Source of the DNA: Pholiota molesta
Taxonomy: Eukaryota > Basidiomycota > Agaricomycetes > Agaricales > Strophariaceae
Length of the DNA: 64,000 bases
Direction: 5' to 3'
Assembly: GCA_014925825.1 (NCBI GenBank)
Contig: JACGCK010000226.1
Span: 1-64,000 of the forward strand
The notes below the pieces were generated by a model, which searched no databases, was not told the DNA's origin, and saw nothing but the letters and a program-made list of their open reading frames with translations. Shown here one piece after another: positions 11,761 to 23,909 of the stretch. Both the position numbers and the translations under genes were made by a program. Each line of letters starts with the position of its first letter. Within the stretch, counting starts at the first letter, position 1.

Positions 11761-14700
11761 CCAACTGTACCCCCGCCGCCTATCGCTCAACAGAAGGCTT
11801 TCGTGAAGACGAAAGTGCTTGAGAAAGATATTGCTGTTCTCTCGATCACGTATATCCTCGCAGACAATCCCGAGCTCAAGAGGCTCATCCATCTTATTGT
11901 TGAAATTCACGACAAGGATGAGGAGGGTCAAGTAATATTATCCATTGATTATGCTTATCAATATATCTAACGATTTTATTCCCCAGCTCAGCGATGTCCT
12001 CGAGATCTGCGCCCGGTTCAGCGTCAAAGTTACATCTGCTATTAAGGCCCCTAATTATCGCGCAGAAGCCACAGAATCCATAACAGAATTTATTAAGTAA
12101 GAATTAAAATTCTATACCCCATCGTTACTTGCTCTTATTAATTCCATCTGTGGACATTTAGGACTGTCGAAAGGGTCGATTCGGAACGCGATGTGCTATC
12201 CTTGGAGGACTTGAAGCGTATGGTTGAGGATGACATTACCAAAATTGAGGTCAGCTTCCAGTTTTCGACGATATCGCACTCAGTCTAACGGCGCCCAGTC
12301 CGCACACCCAATACTGACCCAGGGCAGCTTGCTTGGAGCCTTGAACCGACTATTGAACTTGAATGTGATAAATTCAACCTTGGGCGCAAGTATTACCATC
12401 CTGAGTATCGTAAAGGATGCCAGTGCCGCGATACCAATAACTTATGTGCAATCAATCTTCGGAGGGGTCGTCAATCTGTTGACCGCCGTCGCAGTACGTG
12501 TTTGAAATATTTTTCGAATTTGACATATCACGGAGCGGTTATCAGCAAACGCGCTCAAATTACGATGACATGAGACAAATGGCAGCCACAGCTGGAGAGT
12601 TTGCCGTCTCCTGTGCTGTGATTTGCTCTGACCGCACCACGGAACCCTCGAAGGAGCTCAAACGAGCGCTGAACAAGTTTGCAAAGTGAGTATCATTAGC
12701 CGTATTTGCGGACTGCAATGTATTGACTAGTTGATTAAATAGGACGCTTGAAGACATAGCCAAGGAATGCGACGAATTGAGCCGACTCAATCCGTTTTGG
12801 CGCTATCTCCAAAACAACATGCAGAAGAATGCCCTCCTGGGGTTGCAAACAAAGCTGACCAGGGCAATCGAATCATTTCAGGTTTGTCAACCGATTTGAT
12901 TGTGGAAGCCGTGTGCTGAACAACGATTAGGCCGAAACTCAGATCCATATGCAGCTGGATCTCAAGGATATTAGCAAGAAGCTCGGTATGTCTTAGAACC
13001 TTGACCGAGCAACAAAAATTGAGCTCACAAATCAATCAGACGACGCAACGCTAATTAGCCTTCCAAACCATCCGAAGTACAAGCGCAATGAATACCTTCG
13101 CGGAAGCCGCGACGACGTTGTGGAATATATATCTGGCTGGATAGATACACCCAACGACCCGATCCTCTGGATCCATGGCGCCGCTGGATTAGGGAAATCA
13201 ACGATAGGCCAGCAGCTGGTCCACATTCTTGAGGACGCCCACCGCCTTGCTGGGGGTGTCTTCCTCTCGAACTTGCCTAAGGAACACCCCGAAACTGTCA
13301 TTCAGATGATCTCCAGACAACTCGGAGAGATGCATCCACAAGCCATTGTTGATATTGCGAAGGCGGCAAGGAAACTCAATGGCCCTCATCGCCCTCTTCA
13401 AGATTATTTTACGGCATATATTATCGACCCAATCCATCAACTAGAGTATCCCTACCAGCTCGTCGTCGTCATTGATGGTGTGGAGGAATGGACAAATCAC
13501 GAGGCATTTCTTACGGAACTCGCGGCGCTCGCACCCATCATCTCATCGTCATCTTTGAAATTTATCCTGACTAGCCGCCCAAGTCATTCCATCGAACGGA
13601 TCCTCACTAAAATTCCAGTTCAACAATATCCCCTTCCTCCAGTTTCTGATGAGATCATCGAGCATTACTTCACTCATCATTTCGAGAACATTGATTGGAG
13701 AGCGCGAAAACCCGACCAACTTACCATCAGGCGATTGGCTACCCAGGCAGAGGGTCTCCTGATCTGGGCAGCGACGGTTCGCTCATTGCTATCCAATGAA
13801 TTTGACGAACGATATCCGCACCAGATACTCGACCACATTCTCTGGTCTGAAGAGAAGTTGGGGACTCGGAGTGGAGAGCAGCTCGAGTGTCTCTATCGCG
13901 ATGCTATCACAACTCTTTTCCCTAAACCGGATATGCAAGAGAAGCTTCGAGACTTCCTCGGGGCGATGATGGTACTTGAGGAACCCCTTCCTCTTCGTGA
14001 TTTTACACGTCTCTTAGGAATGTCGGACCGGGTGGCAGAGGAGATTAATCGTCGACTACTAGCTTTTCAAACGCGGGGCGAAATTAACAGTGGCGTCGTT
14101 CCACCAGCAAAGCAACAATTCCACTTTTCTTTCCTCGAATTCATGGAATCCACCTTGACAGAGCATAATGGACAGTCTATTGCCATTAGCACTGCAAATG
14201 CTCATTCGATGCTCGCCGATCGGTGCCTCAAGCTTGTTTTTTCCGAGTTCCTCCCATCGTACCGAGGGAAGACCTGCGCTTACTCCGAGCTTCGTGGAGT
14301 TGAACCATATGTCATTAAATTTTGGCCCCTTCACCTTTCAAATGGAACCTCGCGTCTGCTTCTGGCCCCTTCTTTCGCCAGCATACTAGTAGCCATCCCT
14401 GATGAAGATATGCGGCACTGGGCGGAACTGTTTCTTCCTTGCATCGCAGCCAGGTTTCAGGGCGAGGATGAGCGGCTGGATAATGTCCCCAAACATATGC
14501 TACTTTTGAAGTTAGCCATGATTATAGATGATTATGATGTGGCTACCCTGTCATATCGGCTCTATTGCCTCGAGATTGCTGTGCGACTGGAGCCAATTGA
14601 TGTCAAGGCATGGATAGCATTGGGAGACGCCTACGACATGATGTACGAACACGGTGGGAATAACAAGAGCTTGGACGAGCAAATTGGTGTATTTCGGCAT

Positions 14701-16032
14701 GCGCTGCAACTTGTACGGTCACGACAGTCAGTAGGTGAAGGATCATCAGATGCAGTCGATGCTGATACCACAAGAGATAATGATGGACAAAGAAATACAA
14801 GTGGAACAGATTGTCTGGGTGACATATTGTCATCACTGGCATCTGCCCTTCATACTTGCTATGAACAGCAGGGCACACCAAGCGACCTTGATGAAGTAAT
14901 TTCATTCCATCGAGAGGCGCTTCTTCTTCGGCCAGTACCTCATCGAGATCACTCACTGTCGCTCAACAATCTTGGCAATGCCCTCCAAACTCGTTTTGAA
15001 CAGCAGGGTGCACAAAGTGATCTTGATGAAGCAATTTCATTGCATCAAGAGGTGCTTCTTCTTCGGCCAGCACCTCATCCAGATCGCTCACAGTCGCTCA
15101 ACAATCTTGGCAATGCCCTCCAAACTCGTTTTGAACAGCAGGGTGCACAAAGTGATCTTGATGAAGCAGTTTCATTGCATCGAGAGGCGCTTCTTCTTCA
15201 GCCAGCACCTCATCCAGATCGCTCACGGTTGCTTTACAGTCTGGGCAATGCCCTTCGAACTCGTTTTGAACAGCAGGGTGCACAAAGTGATCTTGATGAA
15301 GCAATTTCATTGCATCGAGAGGTGCTTCTTCTTCGGCCAGCACCTCATCCAGATCGCTCACTGTCGCTTAACAGTCTGGGCAATGCCCTTCATACTCGTT
15401 TTGCACAGCAGGGTGCACAAAGTGATCTTGATGAAGGAATTTCATTTTATCGAGAGGCGCTTCTTCTTTTGCCAGCACCTCATCTAGATCGCTCACTGTC
15501 GCTCAACAATCTTGGTAATTCCCTTCTCACTTGTTTTCGACAGCATGGTGCATTGAGTGACCTTGACGAAGCAATTTCATTATATCGAGAGGTGCTTCTT
15601 CTTCAGCCAGCACCTCATCCATATCACTCACTGTCGCTCAACAATCTTGGCACTGCCCACCAAATTCGTTTTGAACAGCAGGGTGCACAAAGTGATCTTC
15701 TTGAAGCAATTTCATTGTATCGAGAGGTGCTGCTTCTTCGCCCAGCCTCTCATCCAAATCGCCCTTCATCACTCAGCAATCTTGGTGATGCCCTTCTCAT
15801 TTGTTTTCGACAGCATGGTGCATTGAGTGACCTTGATGAAGCAATTTCTTTATATCGCGAGATGCTTGTTCTTCGGCCAGCACCACATCCAGATCGGCAT
15901 TGGTCACTCACAGACCTCGCAAATGCCCTCCAGACTCGTTTCGAAAAGCTGGGCACTACGAGTGACCGCGATGAAGCCATAGCATTGCGCCAAGAGGCAG
16001 AGGCTGCTAAGGCTAAGGCTAAGGCTCTTTAG
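11434..16032 (+). CDS. NLR-type STAND protein: MLKL/HeLo-like domain, NACHT, TPR-like repeats (NLR1)
   Basis: Eight exons join in frame to 1405 aa: 11434-11931, 11987-12096, 12162-12249, 12299-12493, 12546-12685, 12743-12881, 12931-12985, 13040-16032. A Pro/Ser-rich N-terminus contains a duplicated basic-aromatic motif. Residues about 230-400 form a helical region (AAIP motif, then alternating amphipathic helices) resembling fungal MLKL-like/HeLo-like cell-death domains. A NACHT ATPase follows with Walker A GAAGLGKST (about 455), Walker B LVVVIDG and the SRPS motif. From about residue 930 there are 45-aa TPR-like repeats of SLNNLGNAL type, very similar to each other. In fungi such proteins are intracellular receptors in which repeats sense and NACHT oligomerisation triggers the N-terminal effector. 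The ligand is unknown. The alternative start is ATG 11581. A close paralogue lies at 23910. Confidence 0.92.
14859..16011 (+). repeat. 135-bp coding tandem repeats of NLR1
   Basis: About eight consecutive 135-bp (45-codon) units occur; for example the AATGCCCTCCAAACTCG block at 14977 recurs 135 bp later. Several neighbouring units differ at only a few bases. Each encodes one TPR-like helix pair ending PAPHPDRS. The last unit decays into an Ala/Lys tail. Confidence 0.9.
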
Positions 16033-16506
16033 CCGTAACCTCGTATTATAGATCACTCCATTTCAATACATCTATAGATTTAGTCAATATCCTGAAATTT
16101 TGCAAATACTTATGTACTAGTTAATTTATGCTGTCGTCTCCTTCAAATCTTGCCTTCGTGGAAGTCTGCTGAAACATAACATTTATGGGGGGCAATGCTC
16201 ATAGTGAATAACAATTTTGATTCCTCGCTGCGCTGCAAGTGCCATTACAAAAAGTATAGTATCATAAGTTAACGTGATACATTTAACTCGAATGACACGG
16301 TGCGCATGCAACCAAAGAGGCTGATTAAAAATTCTATGGTGGTGAATACTTCGATGGGCCTTCTTGTCTTCATTTTACTTCTCGTGCTGCGAAGAAACAC
16401 GAGTGAAGGTAAGAGCAAGCGACGCCTTCGACGAACCGATTTTTGGGACCCGAGGTGAATGGTCGCTGGTTGAGTCCAACAGCGTAAGCATTTCCGGGGA
16501 CTAAAA
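16033..16506. other. 3' flank of NLR1
   Basis: No intact gene. Around 16390-16500 the minus strand still resembles the last exon of the small gene downstream of NLR2 (LTLLDST followed by PRV), so homology between the two loci continues here. Confidence 0.5.
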
Positions 16507-17144
16507 ATGAGATCTGCTACTGACGCCGATGCCCTGTATGATCAGCATATGAGGGAGATTCTCGATCGTCGAGAACATATTGTGTTTTTTTGGTTGCCTG
16601 TAGGACGAGATCACGGCTTCGTTTTCGGTTCTGATCTTTGTTCGTACTTCGGCTTTCACGACATTCTTGCACTTCAAGTAGAGAACAAAAAATGGTCAGA
16701 GCAATTCAAGCGAATGTAGCGGCGGAATAAGTACCTGCGGCGGCTCTTCCAGCTTTTTCCAGACTTCGCCGACAGTATTTTCTTGCAGACCTTAGCTTAC
16801 TGATCTCAAACTGGGCCGCTGCAGATGCGGAGGCGGCTGTATTTGCTAACGGAGGGTCCTTTTTAGTGTTCGCTCGTGTCTAATGTAGCCGTTCCCTGAG
16901 TAGGCCTTGAAGCGACTCCGCGAAGAAAAATCATCGCTACTCGAGTCGAGGTCGGCCTTCGAAGGCTCGATTTACTTTGCGTTTTCGCTTTACAATCGGC
17001 TATCTACAAAGAATAAACGCGTTAGTATCAGCGAAGAGAAGAACGAAGATTATTTACTTACACCTCCAATGGCATGTAGCCCACCAAAGCCTCCATAAGG
17101 ACGACAAACATGACCACGATACAACCACGATGCGAACTTGTCGT
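16507..17144 (-). pseudogene. degenerate copy of the small gene convergent to NLR
   Basis: The minus strand is homologous to the small gene at 28630-29407. Shared pieces in order are a Gly-rich first exon (GGFGGLHAIGG), an exon with PPLANTAA, and an exon with NVVKAE. The start codon position corresponding to ATG in the other copy is ACG here (17142-17144). The final exon stops early at 16507, and several frames are broken. It sits tail to tail with NLR1 at the same relative position as its sister beside NLR2. The function is unknown. Confidence 0.6.
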
Positions 17145-17394
17145 GATTTAGGACTCGGGACGGAGGTTTCGAGCAAGCTTGCAAGGGCTGTGAAGAAACC
17201 GGCACGCAGGGCAGTCCAGTTTTGGCGCCTGTAGTTATCCCAATTGCATGGTCTAGCGGTGGCAGATGGCGAGTTCAGTGATAACGGTCATGGTCAAAGG
17301 CGAAGTCAAGCCCGGACGACGGAAGCAGAGTTGCCGTGAGAGTACCTTATTTAGTCTTGTCCAATCTAGCCGCGACCTCCTCCGTCTCCACCAC

Positions 17395-20300
17395 CACCCG
17401 CCTGCGAGCCTGCTCCACGACAGTGCAGGCAACGACGCGACAGACCCCGATGGCGACAATGCATCGTACAAGTGGATAATCCCCCAATGCGAGAGACGAT
17501 AGACGACGACTACGCGTTGCTATTGCGCCGCCTCCGCTACGGACAACGACGCCATCTTGCGGGCGTTAACGCGTCCCCTCTGCATCAGCCTCAATTCACG
17601 CTTGTATATACGTCCTAGCAACTCTGCGCCACCCAACTTCCCCAACTCCACTCTTGTCATTCAATTCTGATGAACGAGACCAGTTGCCTACCTCGTCCGT
17701 CTCGCGCTTCCCTCATCGCCCTCGCCAGCGTGCGTTTCCAACCGCCCGCAGCCCTCTTGCGCAATGGTTATGCGGCGATGTACGATATATGCCCCGTCAC
17801 CTGCTGGACGGCTTTTCCTCACCCACAGCATTTACGCGCCGCATAGGCCAGCCGCTCAGCTACCCCTCCGCAACCTCAGCCCACTAGAACCGCATCCTAT
17901 GCATCTCGCATCGAGCACAAATGAGTGCAGATGATGAAGAGCAGGTCAGATAGCTCAACGAAAGTCATGGACGAGACGGCAGATCGGAACAGACGACGGC
18001 TAATGAGGTTATGGATGGATGGGACCACAGACAACAGACGGGATGACAAGGCAATGCCGCCTTGATGCTGCTTGCCACAACCACCAAAAGGTGGACCTAA
18101 CCCCACTACCAGCTCGCCCGCCGCCTCAACCGTGAATGGCAACGCCCTCATTCGCTCGTTCGCCCACCGCACCTTCGGCCGCCCACCACTTGCGCATCCG
18201 CTGCAAGGAAGAACGAACCCGGAGCTCGCTGGCCCATACTCACCCATCCACCTCGAGAGCGCCCTCGTTTACCCACCTCGCCACTTCCTGCTGTCTTTGT
18301 ATCAATGCACCCGATCCGACGTCCGTTTGTGGCCCGCTGTCCTAGCCCTCCTCCGAGCGCAGCTGCAGCTGCAGCCGCCCTGGTACTCGCTTTCGCGCGG
18401 CTGCGAGAGCCTGCTTCATGACGGGAATTGATGGCCACACACGGGCGACGCGATAATGCCGCCGCTCGCGAGTGGGTCTTCCATTTTCTACCGAGGGCGA
18501 AGTTGACGGCGAGGTCCCGAGGACGAGGAGAGAGGAGCTCTGCCAGTTCTCGCTTGCCTGCGGCATCAGCGCCATCCGCTATGCGCCTACCTCGACGACG
18601 AACGCGGTTTGAACTCCGCCCAACGCGAGCCTCCTCCGCTTTTTCGAGGATGTTCTCCCACTCGTTGCCCGACTCCGAATTAGCTGCCGCACAATAATGA
18701 CAATGACGATGCCCGTGCTGCCCTCGCAACAGCACGTCGTCGGGCCTGACGTGTTAGTAATTATCCCCCCTTGCGCGCCTACGCCCCGGAATGGCTGTGC
18801 GTGCTATCGATGGATCGACTTTGCTCGGCGCCGCTGGACGCCTGCATTTAATCAAGCCTGTTGTTGTCCACCTCGTCCGCGCCATGCCGACCCTACGTTG
18901 GCTTACTACATGCCCCAGCGCTTATTTTTTCGGCATCGAATCTGTCGAACGATCATTGCATGTTGTACATAGTGCTGCCTTCCTTTATCTTATTCTTATT
19001 CTTGATTTTCATGGCTTCCTCTCATGCTGTCTACATGTGCAACCGTCTAAGTTGCTGAAGCCATTTCTTTTTCGCTGTCATCGAAGGATCCTCGGTGGAT
19101 ATGCATTTTCATCCTGGCCGGTTGTTGGAACAAACTGCTGTGACTTGTAAGTTCATATCTTTTTCTCTTACTTGGTTATAATCATTTTGCCCAAGATTTC
19201 AGAAATTTAGGTATAGCGATGGCACCCAAAGTATCAGCGCATAAGCATGATATAGAAACTTCGGTCTCTCTGTCGAAGTCTCTCATCGTAACCATGTATG
19301 GCACTGTGCAACGACCTTCAAAAGTTTAAATTCCATCCGGCGAAATTAATTCTCGAACGCACGTTAAGACCTGTTAAGACGTTTGCTTGTACAAAGTACT
19401 CGTTTCCTCGAGGCGCATCTTATCCACATCTCCTCATCTTCATCCTCAGTCTCCACGTCATCTACTTTGTCAACCCGCACCAACTTGTCGTGCTCAAGAG
19501 TTTCGCCACCTAAAACCGTCCCCAGCGACTGGAGCATTTGCCCAAGCCGGATGCGCGTCTTTGTTGTCGGCGTCAGCAGTGGGCTCAACAGCGTCGAGGC
19601 GGGCAACAATCCACTGCACGCGCTAGCATCGTGCCCAGCTCCTCGACGTCGCCTGGTTTTATTGTGAAAAACGACGAGGTACAACGCTGCATGTAGAGAG
19701 CAAGTCAGATTCCCGGTCTTGCCGCCTGCAAGCCTACTCCACGACAGCACAGAGGGCGTGCCGCCTTGCTCTACTTTGCGGCGCTAGCGAAGGGATGAAA
19801 AAACAAATATAGGTAACGACGCGACAGACCACGAGGACGATAATGCGCACGACAAGACGATATGGATGATCATGAGCACACCAACTGGACGAGCATGCAC
19901 GCCGAAGACTGGTGCTGGGCCCTCGGCTGTCGTTTGGCGCGACCTCAACCCATCGCCAGTATACGCGTCCCTCGCGCCGGCTGCACTGCATCGTACCTCA
20001 GGATACAGGAGCAAGTGAGTAATCCTTCAGCACGAGAGATGGGATGCACGATTGACTGCTGCTATCGCGCAACCTCTGCTGTAGTCAACGGTGCTGGTCT
20101 GCAAATTCGCGCTTGTTCGTACATCCATACAACCTGTCTCCGCCCAGCTTTCCCAACTCCACCTTCTGCATTCGACTTGACGAACGAATAGGACCACTTC
20201 CTCTGTTTCAATCGCCTATGTCGTCCCGCCTGCACTGCATCGTACCTGAAGACCCGAGGATTCAAGAGCAAGTGAGCAATCCTTCAGCACGAGAGACGGA

Positions 20301-21165
20301 ATGCACGACTAAACATTGCCATTGCGCAATTTCTGTTGCAGGCGGGGACGCTGGCCTGCAGATGTTCGTTCGTACATCCATCCAACCTATCTCTACCCAG
20401 CTTTCCCAACTCCAACTTCACCCTCAGCATTTGCCGCCGCCGTTCTTCTCTGCTTCGCATCTAACACAAGACTCAGCTATCTGCCCACTTTCCTGCCCCT
20501 CTCTCCAACCTGTTTCCTCGTCATCGTTCTTGCCCATCTTCATCGTTCCTGACACCCGCTGCCCTCTTGCGCAGTGGTAATGTGGCGATCTGCATCACTC
20601 GTGCATTTACCTCGCGCAGTCGGACGGCTTTACCCCATTAGGTGCCCACATCCGTCGCGTCTTACCTCACGCATAGACAAGATGATGGACGAGACGACGG
20701 ACTGGAACAAACATGACGTGGACGAGGCTGCTGGTAGGCGAAGCAATGGATGGGGTAATAATCGACGGATTGGAAGGGGCGACGGACAAGGCAATGCTGC
20801 CCGCCATATCCATTCAGCAGCGGTCGATCAACCACCTCCTCGCCAGCCGCCTCAAGCGCGTTCGCCCACTGCAGCTTCGGCTACCCAGCTGCCCGCCGCC
20901 GCCGCCTTTGCGTCTACCTCAAGCACGAAAGAAGCTCAGAGCTCGCTCGGGCACAGGTTGCCCCACTACAGGTCGTTTGCGCACCTATCACGGCCCGTTA
21001 TCTCCGCTTTTGCCTCAACCTCGACGATCTACCCGTTGCACTGCGTCCGTCTCCGGCCAGCTTCCCTCGCCCACCTCCGTCGCCCCCGCCGCCGCCCTGA
21101 TATTCGCGTTCGCGGGAATCTTACTTAGCAGCTGCGAGGGCCTGCTTCATGACAGACATGGATGA
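17395..21165. repeat. GC-rich field of decayed direct repeats
   Basis: No gene is supported. Two long direct-repeat blocks are visible, about 17395-18430 and about 19720-21160. They share CCTGCTCCACGACAG and GGCAACGACGCGACAGACC starts, a CCCTCTTGCGCA(A/G)TGG block (17754 and 20564), a TGGACGAGAC...GGACAAGGCAATGC block and a GCTGCGAG(A/G)GCCTGCTTCATGAC end (18403 and 21130). A related CTGCTCCACGACAG also occurs at about 29728 beyond NLR2. Many medium open frames here come from high GC and lack stops by composition only. Origin is unknown: possibly an old transposon family or remains of further copies of the NLR-flanking DNA. Confidence 0.65.
19980..20440. repeat. tandem duplication, about 250-bp period
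   Basis: The stretch from CTGCACTGCATCGTACCT at about 19980 recurs at about 20230. It includes CAAGTGAG(T/C)AATCCTTCAGCACGAGAGA and TTCGTACATCCAT...CCCAGCTTTCCCAACTCCA. The copies are diverged but collinear over about 200 bp. Confidence 0.8.
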
Positions 21166-21999
21166 CCACATATGGACGATGCGACGACGCGACGACGCGA
21201 CGACGAGGAGAGCTCATTGCTGATGCTCGCCAGCAGGCGGTCCGCTCTGCTATAAGATGGAGATGAGGTCGACATCCCAGGACGGAGCTATACAACTTGA
21301 GCCTAGTCCAGAAGGCATATACTTAAGTACATGCCGCAAGCTTCCCGTTCATCGTGTTTATAGCATAAATTCAAGTTCTACGAATATTATAGTCCAGTGT
21401 ATGAAAGTGTACATATTGTGTCGATATGAATATGTTTCTTTACACTCGCTGTCAATGCAGGCTCAGTTGATGTCACTTATACTGCGACATTTGCGGAATC
21501 GACCACACTCCCCACATCATTCAGCGATAAGTCATATTGGTATCCTATTAAGCCCGCAACAAAGGAAGGGACTCTTGATCCTCTCCCATCAGCAATTAAC
21601 CCTGGTACATCACAGTGGGCTTCTTTACGCAGAACCCAGAACGTTACCGCAGACCCTGTGAGCCATATTTTATTGAACGGCTTTAGGTCAGGGCTAAGCG
21701 CTAACGCATGAGCGATATTACTTTAGGTAAAACGCATAGACGGGCACAAATATGATGCAGATTCTGTCGCTCTCATCTGTGCTGCAATGAAGGCTTGATG
21801 TGGTAGGCTGGGGCCTATAAAGTTGCAATCACTCGTAAAGACAGAGTCTTGTCATCTGATCCAGAAGTTCAGGAAGTCATAACTGTACTAGTTATACATA
21901 ATATTCAGTCGTCTTTTGTTGAAATGTCAAAGTAAACAGATATGCTTAGAATGTACACAGAGGCAAAAGTACAATAAGATCAGAAGACAAACTCTTACG
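21166..21999. other. intergenic DNA between repeat field and kinase
   Basis: No supported gene. A plus-strand frame at 21257-21661 has no recognisable features. A short GACGACGCGACGACG microsatellite lies at about 21184. Confidence 0.5.
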
Positions 22000-23276
22000 C
22001 TACTCGTCAATCACTGCGATCTCGGGAATCTGGCTATCCAATAAATGTGCCTCATCTGCAGGGAAAGTGAGGCTCTTATCTCTTGCGGCCCGTATATCCC
22101 ACCTATCAATGTCCAGCCCCCAATAGCTATTCGAATAATCCTCATTCGCTTCGCCGTCAGATCCCCCATCTGATTCAGTATCAGAGCCAGCATCTCGTTT
22201 GATGTTTTCCGGAGTGAAAAGAGCGTCCTGAGGTGTGAAATCAAGGGGGTTGTCCGCTACTTCGCCCAGGCTCGATGCTAAGTTGTGCATCTTCATTCGC
22301 ATTTCTGAAAGATCAGCCGTTATATCACCCTGAGCACTTCTCGCGAAATCGAGTAGATCGCAAAACTCGACAGGAATAGTGGCAGGGAGAGTTGAACCAA
22401 CGAAAGCCTGTTTTGCGGTAAGGATACGTATCATCGCATTCTTGGTCGACTCATGTGGAAGAAAGATTCGCCATGGAAGATCGCCCATAAGCAAGTATAG
22501 AAGAATATATGCGAGCGATTCGAGGTCGTCATAAGGTCTTAGGTCTAAGGTCTTTATTTATTATCGCGTCCTTTTGCAATGAAGTCGATGGCTAGACATA
22601 CCAAATCCGAGATGTGCATTGATGCTGCACCAATGCAAGGTACCAATAACAGTTCGACTGCTGTCGATTGGATTATATCTGTGGTTCGGCTCAGCGTCGG
22701 CCGCAGTCAGATGTCGAGCGATGCCAAAATCAATGACGCAGACACGTGAAGGGTCGGAAGGACAAAGTAGAATGTTTTCCGGTTTAATATCACGATGAAC
22801 AATACTATGCGAGTTAAAATGTTCCAGAGCGCAAAGCTGTCAAATATCTGCTGTTAATACTTGAGTGGATGAAGAGTTGAATGCAAAATACCATTTGCTC
22901 AGCAATGCGTGCTACGGTGCCACATTTCAATGCCTGGCCTGGCTTAAAAGTTTCTTTTATATCCTGCCCCAGAAGATCGATGGCGATGTATTCGAAGTGT
23001 GAAACACGTAGATACCCAAATAGCTTGGGAATAGCAGGATGACCTTCGAGGAGCTGCAGAACCCTTGCTTCGTGTCGAAGCATAGTACGCTTTACCCGAA
23101 GAGAAATTCTTGATTTTTTAACCGCAGAAAGTATTCCAGAGCCCTCTTCGACTGATTTAAAGACAATAGACTATGGAGATTAAGATTTATTAATGACAAG
23201 AACACGGTGAGAAGCTGCTACACACATATGTACCTTGTCCAAGCACAGAACCAATTTTGAACGTTAAACGCGACAT
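22000..23276 (-). CDS. CK1-like protein kinase
   Basis: Exons run from ATG 23276 to the stop at 22000. Exon 1 encodes MSRLTFKIGSVLGQG, the start of a glycine-rich loop. Exon 2 carries the ATP-binding Lys in SAVKKSR and a middle part with FGYLRVSHFEYIAIDLLG. Exon 3 has the catalytic loop IVHRDIKPENILL, the metal motif VIDFGIAR and GTLHWCSINAHLG, typical of the casein kinase 1 group. The last exon has DDLESLAYILLYLLMGDLPW. A roughly 100-residue tail follows, rich in Asp, Glu and Ser (SDTESDGGSDGE). All key catalytic residues are present. The gene lies between the two NLR copies, is not part of the duplicated unit, and is transcribed divergently from NLR2. Cellular role is unknown. Confidence 0.9.
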
Positions 23277-23909
23277 TGCACTAAGGTTTCAGAGTAAATG
23301 GATTAAGATTTGGTGGATAGTAGAGTGGTAGTGCCAGGGCGGTGGGACAATGAACAATCTTTAACGTCAAGGGACTGCAAGACGGATCGGATGTAAGGCG
23401 AAGACCTAGTCTCGTATATGGCCTCGAAAGATTCAAAGAAAGAAGAATACGTCGTATTGCGCACGTGATTATGCGCGTCGATGCGCTTTCAAGTTCAATG
23501 ACTTTTCAACGCGACTCTACTATCGTATTCCGTCTGCCTTTGCCCTCTTACTTGGATCATCCAATGTACCCTCTCCTCTGTGGCATGTAGCATCACCGAT
23601 TATCGATGTCGATCCTTCTGGGCCAATGCCGGACGTCGCCACAAGTTACCATCAGTGATCACATACACGACGCAGATGTATACCTTTTGGACTTTCGAGA
23701 TAGTAATGGAGGATGCTCTCAAACAGAGCACCTGAAAGTATGTGGAGTCTCTCCGACTCAACGGACATCAAACTTGTTTTCAACACTTACGGCAACACTC
23801 CCAGTGTTCAGTGTTTTCCCATGAGGCGGAAATAAAAACCCGTTAACACAGCCGTTCTGTCGTTGCACTCTGCTCTGTTCTTTCATCGCGCCCTCCAAAT
23901 CGTAAGGCA
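23277..23909. promoter_or_regulatory. shared divergent promoter region, kinase and NLR2
   Basis: These 633 bp separate the start codons of the kinase (minus) and NLR2 (plus) and must hold both promoters. No coding frame is convincing. Just before NLR2 the sequence ATCGTAAGGCA matches the region upstream of NLR1 (ATCGTAAAGCA), marking the left part of the duplicated segment. Confidence 0.5.

Noticed and set aside
14972..15826. Long plus-strand frames in the NLR repeat region (MPSKLVLNSRVHK-type repeats)
   Set aside because: They are shadow frames of the 135-bp coding repeats; the true frame gives TPR-like units continuous with NACHT.
17250..17330. Possible tRNA (TGGTCTAGCGGTGG resembles a tRNA A-box region)
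   Set aside because: No matching B-box at the right distance and no cloverleaf; the sequence belongs to the flank shared with 29550-29600.
17654..21165. Many 60-190-codon frames in the GC-rich repeat field
   Set aside because: High GC lowers stop frequency; the frames are not conserved between the repeat copies, so coding is unlikely.
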